A stretch of DNA of 64,000 nt. It comes from Rhodococcus sp. SMB37. GTDB taxonomy: Bacteria; Actinomycetota; Actinomycetes; Mycobacteriales; Mycobacteriaceae. How positions within the stretch are numbered: position 1 is the first letter of the stretch; every line of letters starts with the position of its first letter. The notes beneath the pieces are model-generated. The model saw only the letters and a program-made list of their open reading frames with translations. It did no database searches and had not been told where the DNA came from. Made by a program: the position numbers and the translations under genes. The stretch lies in contig NZ_SLVY01000019.1 in the NCBI RefSeq assembly GCF_004345605.1, forward strand, positions 62,001 to 126,000, read 5' to 3'. Of this stretch, positions 1-7,542 are shown piece by piece.

Positions 1-89
1 ATCTCGCGGATTGTGGTGGCTGACATTCCTCGTTCGGAAAAAAGCCGAGCCGATTCGGCCAGGATCTTCTGACGCCGACTGGCTGTCAC
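1..89 (-). CDS. TetR-family regulator, N-terminus only (runs off window)
   Basis: The first 29 codons of a gene that continues beyond the left edge. Reading from a GTG at 89 gives VTASRRQKILAESARLFSER and then GMSATTIREI, which is the opening of a TetR helix-turn-helix domain (helix 1, then the G-x-x-x-T-T-I-R-E-I turn). A Shine-Dalgarno-like AGAGGTG precedes the GTG. It is the likely local repressor of the catabolic operon just upstream on the same strand, but ligand and targets cannot be told. Too short for an ORF-length filter, but the motif is distinctive. Confidence 0.8.
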   Translation of the reverse strand, partial: MTASRRQKILAESARLFSERGMSATTIRE

Positions 90-280
90 TGTTCACCTCT
101 CGTGTTCGGGTCTGACGATCTGTGCATGCGCCGCCGCATTCGAGGCTATCAGCAGGTCAGGGCTGTTTACCTGAGCCACGTCAATGCGCTCTTCGCTCGT
201 TGTGGCCACGTTTGCCGAGCATGCGACCCAGGTGGGGTCGAGTTGCTACCGGTAGGGGTGTGATGCGGGGAACTGCCTTC

Positions 281-1075
281 TCACGAGTCGAACCATGTCC
301 AGTTCCAAGGCTCGATGTTGCGTAGTACCCCGGCGAACAAGAGTTCGAAGCCTTGTTCGAGCGGTTTCGGCTCGAGCTCGATCCCGCGCCGTGCCCGATC
401 GGCCAGATACAGGGCTGGGTCTCCGTCGAGAAACACCATCACGATCCGCACCTGACCCGATGAAGTGCGGTCGTCCTCTGCGAACGTGACCCCGTCGTCC
501 GAATCGCGTCCCACGTCGAGTGTGGTGCTGTAGCTCGAGAAGGTCCACACCCCGGCGACCTCCTCGCATTCCAGCAGGGCCGGTATTACTTCGCGGTCCT
601 GCCTGGCAAAGAACTGCTCGCTCACACTGCCGTTGGGGTCCTGGACCCGAGTCGCGACCAGCGAGATTCCCCGGTTCGGACGCATCGGCAGCGCGTCCGC
701 GCTGACCAGGCAACGCGGGCTCACGTAGCCCTTGACCGGCATGAAGGTGCCCATCACCAGACGCCGACTGAGGCGGACATCGGGTCGCCGTCCCATTTGG
801 AACGTCCGGACCGCGAGGTCTTGCCATTGGGCGAGGCTCTCGTCGACGGGGTCCCGGAACCAGTAACTGTTGACGTAGTGCACTCCGTCGAGCGCTTCGC
901 AGGTCCGGGTGGATTCTGCGCAGTCCGGGCTGTGCACCCACCGCTCGCCGTGGACGACACCGTCCAGAGCCAGATTTTCGGGCCGATGGTCGAGCTGGTG
1001 CCAAGCGTTGTACTCCGCGTGCGAAGTCGGGTCTACCACCTGGGTGAACGAGAAGAACACCTTGCGGCCTAGCAT
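281..1075 (-). CDS. EthD/dimeric alpha-beta-barrel-like protein, tandem
   Basis: A 264-residue soluble protein. The start at 1075 (MLGRKVFFSF) is chosen because it overlaps the stop of the upstream monooxygenase gene by 7 bp and because upstream residues are low-complexity. Two similar halves, about 1-115 and 130-260, each open with a beta strand followed by a W/H-rich helix; 'EYNAWHQLDHRPENLAL' resembles the EthD/ferredoxin-like fold used by small oxygenases and isomerases of aromatic catabolism. I infer a tandem dimeric alpha-beta barrel. Reaction unknown. Last gene of the five-gene minus-strand operon starting at 4911; translational coupling to the flavin monooxygenase suggests they act on the same compound. 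Confidence 0.6.
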   Translation of the reverse strand: MLGRKVFFSFTQVVDPTSHAEYNAWHQLDHRPENLALDGVVHGERWVHSPDCAESTRTCEALDGVHYVNSYWFRDPVDESLAQWQDLAVRTFQMGRRPDVRLSRRLVMGTFMPVKGYVSPRCLVSADALPMRPNRGISLVATRVQDPNGSVSEQFFARQDREVIPALLECEEVAGVWTFSSYSTTLDVGRDSDDGVTFAEDDRTSSGQVRIVMVFLDGDPALYLADRARRGIELEPKPLEQGFELLFAGVLRNIEPWNWTWFDS

Positions 1076-2568
1076 TGTGCTGCCTCGGCGAGTGCCGGCG
1101 CGACCCGGGTGAATAGCAGTTCCACGTGGCGGTCGACCAGCGCGTCGGGCATCCCCGGGAGCCCGGCCCACAGATAGACGTGCTCCACTGGCATGGAATG
1201 AGTTCGGAGACGGATCTCATGGGCCGCCACCTCGGGTGTGGCGACGGTCAGCCCCGGCATCGCCCCCGTCAGATCGAATTCGGCGATCAACTCGATCTCC
1301 AGATCGGTGGCGCTGCGCACATCACCACGCCTGCTCGCATATGTTGCCTGTTGGTGTGCGAAATGCGGGATCAGTCGTCTTGTAGTCGCCTCGGGATCAT
1401 CGGCCACAATGATGTTGAGCATGCCACCGCGGCGGGCCGCGCCCGCGCCGTGGCCGCCCTCCTCGAGACCGGTGAGGTACGGCGCCGACAGAGCCGGGTC
1501 GAGCGAGAGTAGTCCGGCTCCGAGACGTCCGGCCCGGGCGGCGCCGCGGGGCCCCTGATATCCGAGCCACATCGGCACCGGTGCCTGCGCCGGTCCCGGC
1601 GTGACACCGCCATCCGACAGTAGATTCCGCACCGCGGCGAACACTGTGTCGGTGACGTCGTAGCGGGTGCGAAAGTCCGATCCGAATGCGTCGAATTCCT
1701 CTGAGGACCACCCGGCGCCGAGCCCGAGTTCGAGTCGCCCGCCCGAGACCAGGTCTACGAGCGCGGCCTCTTCCGCGATGTGGACGGGATGGCGGTGGGG
1801 CGCGAGCAGGACGGCCGTGCCGATCCTGATGCGCTCGGTTCGGGCGGCGATCGCGGCGGCGAGGGTGAGCGGTTGCGGTAGGTAGCCGTCCTCGAAGAAG
1901 TGGTGCTCTGTCAGCCACACCGAATTTGCGCCGAGTTGCTCGGCCCAGGCAACCCGATCGAGCATCGCACCGTAGTGCTCAGCGCGGGGGCGTTCCCATC
2001 GGGTCGGGTTGCGCATGTCGAGGAAGAGTCCGAGCTTCACGAAAAGCGGTGTCCTGTCCGTCGGTGTGGTCGAATGAATGAAGTGGCTGGGCTCAGTCAG
2101 CGGCGGGAGGGGCAGGGCCATCGAAGGCACGATCTCTGCGGCGGCGTTGTCGCCTGAATCGGCGGCGCCGCACACGTCGACATCCGCGCAGTCGCGCGCG
2201 TCCTCGATGTCGGCCCCTCTACCGATCTCGGTTTCGAAGGTGGTTTGCCACTGGGTGAGCTGCTCGGAGGTCCAGCCGAACTGTGTGCGTTCGTCGAGCA
2301 GGCGATCGGCGACCCTTGCAACCATCGCCACCCGCGGTGCGCGTCTCGACTCGACCTCCCCGAGAATGTCTGCGGGGGCCAACGGCCGTGTCTTTGTGCG
2401 GTAGTGCGCCCAGGTGGCCTCGAGAGCGTCGGATTCGGCACAGTCCCTGAGCAGTTCGGACCAGTAGTACTCGCCGAATCCGTCCGGGGGCGCGTACTGT
2501 TCGATTCCGGACCGGATCCGAAGGATTTCCCGGCACGTAAAGACGTCGACGGTCTTGACCCTGGTCAC
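1069..2568 (-). CDS. LLM-class flavin-dependent monooxygenase with extra N-terminal domain
   Basis: A 499-residue protein. From about residue 165 it is a bacterial luciferase-like TIM barrel: 'LFLDMRNP', 'WAEQLGANSVWLTEHHF', 'RIRIGTAVLLAPHRHP' and 'GRLELGLGAGW' are typical LLM signatures, so an F420- or FMNH2-dependent oxidation is expected. The first ~160 residues are not part of that fold and I do not recognise them; they look like real, mostly helical protein ('GFGEYYWSELLRDCAES', 'ERTQFGWTSEQLTQW'). The GTG start at 2568 is chosen because it overlaps the stop of the preceding synthetase scar as GTGA; the open frame extends upstream only into that scar. Its end overlaps the next gene by 7 bp. 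Confidence 0.75.
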   Translation of the reverse strand: MTRVKTVDVFTCREILRIRSGIEQYAPPDGFGEYYWSELLRDCAESDALEATWAHYRTKTRPLAPADILGEVESRRAPRVAMVARVADRLLDERTQFGWTSEQLTQWQTTFETEIGRGADIEDARDCADVDVCGAADSGDNAAAEIVPSMALPLPPLTEPSHFIHSTTPTDRTPLFVKLGLFLDMRNPTRWERPRAEHYGAMLDRVAWAEQLGANSVWLTEHHFFEDGYLPQPLTLAAAIAARTERIRIGTAVLLAPHRHPVHIAEEAALVDLVSGGRLELGLGAGWSSEEFDAFGSDFRTRYDVTDTVFAAVRNLLSDGGVTPGPAQAPVPMWLGYQGPRGAARAGRLGAGLLSLDPALSAPYLTGLEEGGHGAGAARRGGMLNIIVADDPEATTRRLIPHFAHQQATYASRRGDVRSATDLEIELIAEFDLTGAMPGLTVATPEVAAHEIRLRTHSMPVEHVYLWAGLPGMPDALVDRHVELLFTRVAPALAEAAQC

Positions 2569-2822
2569 GACGCGATCACATTCGGTGATGCGGCCGTTAC
2601 GGATTCGAGCGCCACCCGGCGGATATCGCGCCTGCCGAACTTGCCGCCCGACGAGCGCGGAGCAGCTGGTCGACGGCCGGATGTGTTCAGCCTTCCGTCC
2701 GATGTCTCGGAGCGCTCGGGAGTGGCAACGGCTTGTACCTGCACGATCTCGTGCAGCGGGTCGATGCCCCACCAACCCGACTCGACGTACTGCCGTGCAG
2801 TCGCCGCGTCGATCGAACTCAT
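2565..2822 (-). pseudogene. Remnant of an acyl-CoA synthetase (AMP-binding) gene
   Basis: An 85-codon open frame with an excellent AGGAGG ribosome site starts MSSIDAATARQYVESGWWG and ends with 'PRSSGGKFGRRDIRRVAL'. The first part matches the N-terminus of the intact synthetase at 14119 (MDIAAAARYRQAGWWG); the last part matches its catalytic-lysine tail (LPRSSGGKLAKGQVRDLAL). In another frame between them, 'DIGRKAEHIR' matches the hinge motif 'VVGRKAEIIIR' of the intact enzyme, and 'VDQL' before PRSSGGK matches 'VDEL' after a 2-base shift. About 470 residues, including the whole nucleotide-binding core, are missing. I infer at least two internal deletions. The reading frame still couples (GTGA) to the downstream monooxygenase. 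Confidence 0.75.
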
Positions 2823-2862
2823 GGACTGGTTCCTCCTGTGCGGGGGTGGCGGGTGTGCGGAG

Positions 2863-3486
2863 TTACTCGGACTGCGGGTCCCCGGAGACCTCTTTCGACC
2901 ACACCAGGTCCTGATCCCCCCACGTGCGCGGTGGGCGGGAGAAGACCTCCTCGAGCATCGGCATGAAGAACTCGAGGGGTTCGGTGTCGTAGTCGGGGTC
3001 GAACGACTCCTGGTCCCATGCTCCGCAGAAGTGGGCGCAGGTGTCGAAGTAGGGGGAGTCTCGATACCGGTCACGACTGTCGGTCGGAATCCCGAGCTTG
3101 TCGCCGTAATGGTAGGTCTGGAAGACACCGTGGTGTTTGACGATCCACACCGCCTCGTCGTCGAGCACCGGCCGCAGGATCGCGGCAGCGACCTCGCTGT
3201 GATTGTCCGGGCAGAGATCGTCGCCGATGTCGTGTAGGAGGGCGGCCACCACGAGATCGACGCGGGCACCCTCCCGGTGTGCACGGGTCGCGGACTGCAA
3301 CGAGTGCTCGTAGCGATCGACGCGGTAACCGAAGGTGTAGCCCTTCATCGACTCGAGCAGACGCACAACCGTCGCGAGCCAGTGGTCGCGACGATGGACC
3401 GCGGCCTCGTCCCGGATCAGTTCCATCTCCGCGGCGGTGGCGTCGTCCATCCGGGAGAATTCGACGGTACGGGTGTTGTCAACCAT
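2863..3486 (-). CDS. HD-domain protein, PhnZ-like diiron oxygenase (copy 1)
   Basis: 207 residues. Candidate metal ligands are His61 (in RYEHSLQ), His85-Asp86 (LLHDIGD), His96, His118/119 (KHHG) and Asp158 (in the AWDQ motif). The spacing and the 'EHSLQ', 'AALLHD' and 'PYFD...WD' motifs resemble PhnZ-type mixed-valence diiron oxygenases more than HD phosphohydrolases. Relative to PhnZ as I remember it, the substrate residues Tyr24/Glu27 are replaced (Thr/Tyr), so a non-phosphonate substrate is likely. Close paralogue of the gene at 16016. It lies between the MHS transporter gene and the synthetase remnant, so in the ancestor it was next to an acyl-CoA synthetase, as copy 2 still is. Confidence 0.7.
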   Translation of the reverse strand: MVDNTRTVEFSRMDDATAAEMELIRDEAAVHRRDHWLATVVRLLESMKGYTFGYRVDRYEHSLQSATRAHREGARVDLVVAALLHDIGDDLCPDNHSEVAAAILRPVLDDEAVWIVKHHGVFQTYHYGDKLGIPTDSRDRYRDSPYFDTCAHFCGAWDQESFDPDYDTEPLEFFMPMLEEVFSRPPRTWGDQDLVWSKEVSGDPQSE

Positions 3487-3498
3487 GTCAGCTTCTTT

Positions 3499-3516
3499 CG
3501 GTCTCGGTCTCGGTCT
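3499..3516. repeat. Three tandem copies of CGGTCT
   Basis: A short hexamer repeat lying between the stop of the transporter gene (3544) and the start of the HD gene (3486), just upstream of the HD ribosome site. Slippage here would change spacing only, not a reading frame. Confidence 0.8.
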
Positions 3517-3543
3517 CGTTGGTCGATGCGTCGGGCCGGGCAG

Positions 3544-4911
3544 TCAGCCCGGGCTGACACTGGTTTCGCTCGGTGTGTCCGTCACCGCGGTGAGGGCGAG
3601 GCCTTTGGTCTCCTGGGTGAAGTAGGCGGCGGCGGCAACAGCCAGTGCGAGCACGATGACGTACCAGGTGAACAGGTCCGGCGTACCGCGGGAGGTCAGC
3701 CACGAATTGAGGTACGGCGCGGTACCTCCGAAGATCGCAGCCGCGAGCGACACCGCGATTCCCGTACCTGCGGCGCGGGACTTCGTGGAGAACAATTCGG
3801 CGAACCAGGCGACCTGTGTACTGGCCGCGAGCGCCTGGATGACGAGCGCCAGGGACATCGCCACGACCAGGGTGAGAGCCGAACCGTCGAGCATGCCCGA
3901 CAGGGGGAAGGCGAGCAAGGCCACCAGCAGTCCCCACGCGATGTTGTTGGGACGACGTCCGAATCGGTCGGCGAGGAGTGCCGCGAGTGGGAGAGCGAGG
4001 ATGAAGACGATGTTGGCGACCACGCCGGCCCACATCGCAAGTTTGTCGTTCACGTGGTGGAAGCTGATGGCGTACGCGGGAGCGTTGACCGACCAGGTGT
4101 ACGAGAAGACCGATGTGCCGCCGACGAGGAGAACGACGCGCAGGATCGAGGTCCGCTGCGCCCAGATGTCGCGGAGCGCGGAGCGTGCCGACGACGGTGT
4201 CCCGGTGCTCGCGGCCTGGTCGGCGAAAGCTGCGGATTCCTCGAGGCCGCGACGCAGGTAGAGCGCGAAGAATCCGAGCGCACCGCCGATCAGGAACGGG
4301 ATGCGCCAGCCCCAGTCGGCCATCGCCTGGGAGTCGATCGCGGTACGCATCACCGCGCCGAGGAGGGTGGCGAGCACCGTTCCTCCGACGGTGGACATGA
4401 TGACCGTGGTACCCCACAGTGCGCGGTTGTCGGGCCGCGCCACCTCGGCGATATAGGTGTATGACCCGCCCTGCTCACCGCCGTGTGCTACGCCCTGGAT
4501 GCAGCGGACGACGAGCAGCCACAGCGACGCGAACACGCCGATCCGCTCGTAGGTGGGCGCGATCGCGATCAGGACACTCGATGCTGCGACCAGTGTCATG
4601 GTCAGCACCATGACGAATTTCCGTCCGCGCCGATCGGCGACCAACCCGAAGATCAGGCCGCCGATCGGGCGCATGACGAACCCGACCGCGAACACCGCCA
4701 TCGTCGACAACAGGTTCGACACCTCGTTGGTCGAGTGAAAGAACTGGTTGGAGAAGTAGACCGCGAAAATCGCGAACACGGTCCAGTCGAACCACTCCAA
4801 CGTGTTTCCCATATTGACGGCCAGAATCATCCGAGCCCGGCCCTTGACCCGGGATCGGATCGCCGGCGTCGGACTCTCCGCAGGATCGTTCTGTGTTGGT
4901 GAGGCGGTCAT
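3544..4911 (-). CDS. MFS transporter, metabolite:H+ symporter (MHS) type
   Basis: 455 residues with 12 predicted membrane segments. 'NTLEWFDWTVFAIFAVYF' near residue 34 and 'ADRRGRK' in the loop between segments 2 and 3 are hallmarks of the MHS branch (ShiA, KgtP, PcaT-like), which imports organic acids with protons. Start ATG at 4911 follows AAGGAGA. First gene of a minus-strand operon with the HD protein, synthetase remnant, LLM monooxygenase and EthD-like protein; a consensus-like promoter lies about 190 bases upstream. Probably imports the carboxylated aromatic or alicyclic substrate of the cluster. Confidence 0.85.
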   Translation of the reverse strand: MTASPTQNDPAESPTPAIRSRVKGRARMILAVNMGNTLEWFDWTVFAIFAVYFSNQFFHSTNEVSNLLSTMAVFAVGFVMRPIGGLIFGLVADRRGRKFVMVLTMTLVAASSVLIAIAPTYERIGVFASLWLLVVRCIQGVAHGGEQGGSYTYIAEVARPDNRALWGTTVIMSTVGGTVLATLLGAVMRTAIDSQAMADWGWRIPFLIGGALGFFALYLRRGLEESAAFADQAASTGTPSSARSALRDIWAQRTSILRVVLLVGGTSVFSYTWSVNAPAYAISFHHVNDKLAMWAGVVANIVFILALPLAALLADRFGRRPNNIAWGLLVALLAFPLSGMLDGSALTLVVAMSLALVIQALAASTQVAWFAELFSTKSRAAGTGIAVSLAAAIFGGTAPYLNSWLTSRGTPDLFTWYVIVLALAVAAAAYFTQETKGLALTAVTDTPSETSVSPG

Positions 4912-5103
4912 GCCGGTTCTCCTTGTCGGGAGGGGTGCGGTGGGGCAGTGGGAAGGGCGGAGCAGTCTCAGCGCTGGACGGTTGTTGGAGGGGACCCGGT
5001 GCCGTCGTGTGAGGTTCCTCGGTTTTCTGCTCCTGCCCGATTCGGAATCGGGACGAGGGGCACGAGAACACGGAGGACTGCGCGCTGTATGGCGAGCATC
5101 ACA

Positions 5104-5132
5104 AATTTAGGGCGATCCGCAAAATATGTCAA
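5104..5132 (-). promoter_or_regulatory. Sigma-70-type promoter of the MHS/HD/LLM operon
   Basis: On the minus strand TTGACA (5132-5127), a 17-base spacer and TAAATT (5109-5104). Both boxes are close to consensus, unusual in this GC-rich sequence. Predicted 5' leader about 185 bases to the ATG at 4911. The rest of the 467-base gap 4912-5378 contains no credible gene on either strand. Confidence 0.6.
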
Positions 5133-5310
5133 TCAAGCGTTTGGCTGGCTATGGCGGGACGTGGGATGCGCGATGTGCATCTCTGACGACTCGGGCTGCA
5201 CGGTATGTGTGCAGATCGGGGGACCTGGGGGCCGGTCGGTGGTCGCGGGTGCGGGGCTGGGTGCTGTTCGTCGACGGCGTGGGGTTCCCCGGTGCGAGGG
5301 CTTACATCAG

Positions 5311-5326
5311 TATCTTTTGTAAGATA
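5311..5326. promoter_or_regulatory. Inverted repeat TATCTT-N4-AAGATA upstream of aldolase gene
   Basis: Perfect 6-base arms with a TTGT spacer, about 50 bases before the aldolase start, in an AT-rich patch. Position and symmetry fit an operator for the cluster's GntR or TetR regulator; not a terminator because it is far from any upstream plus-strand gene. Confidence 0.4.
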
Positions 5327-5378
5327 GAGTTCCGACACGTCCGAATCTGTGACCCCAATCTCACCCCATGGAGGCGCT

Positions 5379-6170
5379 GTGACCGTGTACGACGAATCGA
5401 CGGCCATTGAAGGTGGTCCGGATTCGATGGGTGAGTGGCGACCGCGTGCCACGCCTCCGATCGGGGTCGATCTCAACAACGAGCAGAAACTCGCCTGCGC
5501 GTTCCGGATTCTGGCGCGCGACGGCTTCAGTGAAAACATGGCCGGCCACATCACCTGGGCCGATCGGGACGACGACAGCCTCCTGATCAACCCGTGGGGG
5601 CTGTGGTGGGACGAGGTCGCGGCTTCCGATGTGTGCCGTGTGGACGCGAACGGTGCTGTGATCGAGGGCAAGTGGGATGTCACGCCCGCTTACCACATCC
5701 ACACCGAACTGCACCGGCGTCGTCCGGACGCCCGGGTGGTCATCCACAACCACCCGTACTACGTGACCGTGCTGGCCGCTGTCGGTGTTCTGCCGATGAT
5801 CGCGCACCAGACCGGCAGTCTGTACGACGACGACCTGTCCCTGGTCGACGAGTACGACGGTGAGATCAACGACGCCGAGCTCGGTCGGGGTCTCGCCGAC
5901 CAGATCGGCGACCGCAACAACGTCATCCTCGCCAGCCACGGCATCATCACCACCGCCGACACGATCGAACTCGCGGTCTACCGCGCAGCCTCGATCGACC
6001 GGTTCTGCCGGCTGGCGTACGACATCCTGCTGCTCGGCAAGGACCCACTGCCGATCGAGAAGAGCATTCGAGTCGCGATGCAGAAGGCGCTCGTCGAGCG
6101 AGCGGCCGGTGTCTACTGGGCCGGCGCCGTGCGCAAGCTGCTCCGGACCGACCTCGACGTTCTCGACTGA
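5379..6170 (+). CDS. Class II aldolase/adducin-family protein, possible aromatic-acid decarboxylase
   Basis: About 263 residues of class II aldolase/adducin fold. Zinc-ligand candidates are visible in 'VVIHNHPYYVTVLAA' and 'ILASHGIIT', together with 'HIHTELHRRRPDARV'. In aromatic catabolism this family includes 3,4-dihydroxyphthalate decarboxylases, and the neighbouring amidohydrolase is also of a decarboxylase-rich family, so decarboxylation or retro-aldol cleavage is my inference. GTG at 5379 is chosen because GGAGG ends 4 bases before it; GTG 5385 (10 bases) is an alternative, and GTG 5349 has no ribosome site. Forms a plus-strand pair with the gene at 6253. Confidence 0.75.
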   Translation: MTVYDESTAIEGGPDSMGEWRPRATPPIGVDLNNEQKLACAFRILARDGFSENMAGHITWADRDDDSLLINPWGLWWDEVAASDVCRVDANGAVIEGKWDVTPAYHIHTELHRRRPDARVVIHNHPYYVTVLAAVGVLPMIAHQTGSLYDDDLSLVDEYDGEINDAELGRGLADQIGDRNNVILASHGIITTADTIELAVYRAASIDRFCRLAYDILLLGKDPLPIEKSIRVAMQKALVERAAGVYWAGAVRKLLRTDLDVLD

Positions 6171-6252
6171 AGACTTCCATACCCCAAAATTTGCGGCTGC
6201 GTAGGTAACGCAGCCGGATTCGCCGACCCCCGACAATTGAGGAGCGTGCGAG

Positions 6253-7503
6253 ATGGCCAATCTCGACGAACTGATCCACAACACCGACTTCACCCAGAAC
6301 GTCAAGGGAAAGGTGACCTTCCTGCCCGAACCGGAGAGGGCGCACCGGCCTTTCCCCTTCATCTCCGTCGATGATCACATCGTCGAGCCCAAGGACGCGT
6401 TCGAAGGTCGTCTGCCGGCGAAGCTCGCCGACCGAGCACCCAAGGTCATCCACCGCGACGGCGCGGATATCTGGGTGTACGACGGTAAGGAGATCCCGAA
6501 CGTCGGCTTCAATGCGGTCGTCGGACGCCCGGTCGACGAGTGGGGTTTCGACCCGCAGCGCTTCGAGGATATGCGCCGTGGTTCGTGGGACATCCACCAC
6601 CGTGTCAAGGACATGAACCTCTCGGGTGTGTATGCGTCCCTGAACTTCCCGTCGTTCCTCCCCGGATTCGCCGGCCAGCGTCTACAGCTGAGCACCAATG
6701 ACCAGGAACTGGCGCTTGCTGCGACGCGCGCCTACAACGACTGGCACCTCGAGGGATGGGCGGGCCCGTATCCGGACCGGATCATCCCCTGCCAGATCCC
6801 GTATTTCCTCGACCCCGAGATCGGTGCGCAGGAGATCTACCGCAACGCCGAGCGGGGCTTCAAGGCGGTGACCTTCTCCGAGGGTCCCCACGCCCTCGGG
6901 CTGCCGTCCGTGCACTCGGGTCACTGGGACCCGATCATGCGGGCGTGCGAGGAGACCGAGACCGTCATCAACCTGCACATCGGCTCGTCCAGCACGTCGC
7001 CGAGTACATCGGAGGACGCTCCGCCTGATGTGTCCGGCACGTTGTTCTTCGGCTATGCCATGTTCGCGACCGTCGACTGGTTGTTCTCGAAGATCCCGGT
7101 GCGCTTCCCGAATATCAAGATCGTAATGTCGGAAGGTGGAATCGGTTGGGTTCCTGCACTTCTCGACCGTCTCGATCACATGAACACCTACTCGTCGATG
7201 TACGGCACATGGGAAGGCATCGACATCTCCCCAGCGGACGTGCTGAAGCGGAACTTCTGGTTCTGCGCCGTGGAGGATCCGTCGACGATGGTTCTGCGTG
7301 ACCGGATCGGGATCGACCACATCCTGCTGGAGGAGGACTACCCGCACAGCGACAGCCTGTGGCCCCGGACCATGGAGGTCGTCAGTGAGTCCATGAAGGG
7401 ACTCTCTGCCGACGAGCTACGCAAGATCACATGGGAGAACGCATCCAAGCTGTACCGGCATCCAGTGCCGCAGAGCGTGATCGACGATCCGAACAGCTTC
7501 TGA
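6253..7503 (+). CDS. Amidohydrolase-2 family metal-dependent hydrolase/decarboxylase
   Basis: 416 residues, TIM-barrel amidohydrolase of the ACMSD/resorcylate decarboxylase branch. 'FISVDDHIVEP' is the N-terminal metal motif (D-x-H instead of H-x-H), 'NLHIGSS' a strand-5 histidine, and 'HILLEEDYPHSDS' the strand-8 acidic motif. The enzyme would cleave C-N or decarboxylate an aromatic or ring-cleavage product. ATG is preceded by GGAG at 8 bases. It lies 82 bases after the aldolase gene and converges on the GntR gene. Members of this family with ~400 residues are frequent in actinobacterial catabolic clusters but poorly characterised. Confidence 0.75.
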   Translation: MANLDELIHNTDFTQNVKGKVTFLPEPERAHRPFPFISVDDHIVEPKDAFEGRLPAKLADRAPKVIHRDGADIWVYDGKEIPNVGFNAVVGRPVDEWGFDPQRFEDMRRGSWDIHHRVKDMNLSGVYASLNFPSFLPGFAGQRLQLSTNDQELALAATRAYNDWHLEGWAGPYPDRIIPCQIPYFLDPEIGAQEIYRNAERGFKAVTFSEGPHALGLPSVHSGHWDPIMRACEETETVINLHIGSSSTSPSTSEDAPPDVSGTLFFGYAMFATVDWLFSKIPVRFPNIKIVMSEGGIGWVPALLDRLDHMNTYSSMYGTWEGIDISPADVLKRNFWFCAVEDPSTMVLRDRIGIDHILLEEDYPHSDSLWPRTMEVVSESMKGLSADELRKITWENASKLYRHPVPQSVIDDPNSF

Positions 7504-7542
7504 CCGAGTGCTGGGCGGGTCCGGCCTTCCGGTCGGGCCCGC

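Noticed and set aside
2565-3284. 239-codon frame spanning the HD gene and the synthetase scar
   Set aside because: Only its last 85 codons are meaningful (the scar); the rest is a shadow of the HD gene.
4948-5322. 124-codon plus-strand frame in the gap before the aldolase gene
   Set aside because: Overlaps the minus-strand promoter, composition is unlike coding sequence, no ribosome site.
7504-7542. GC-rich imperfect inverted sequence between the convergent amidohydrolase and GntR genes
   Set aside because: Pairing requires several mismatches and bulges; not strong enough to call a terminator.
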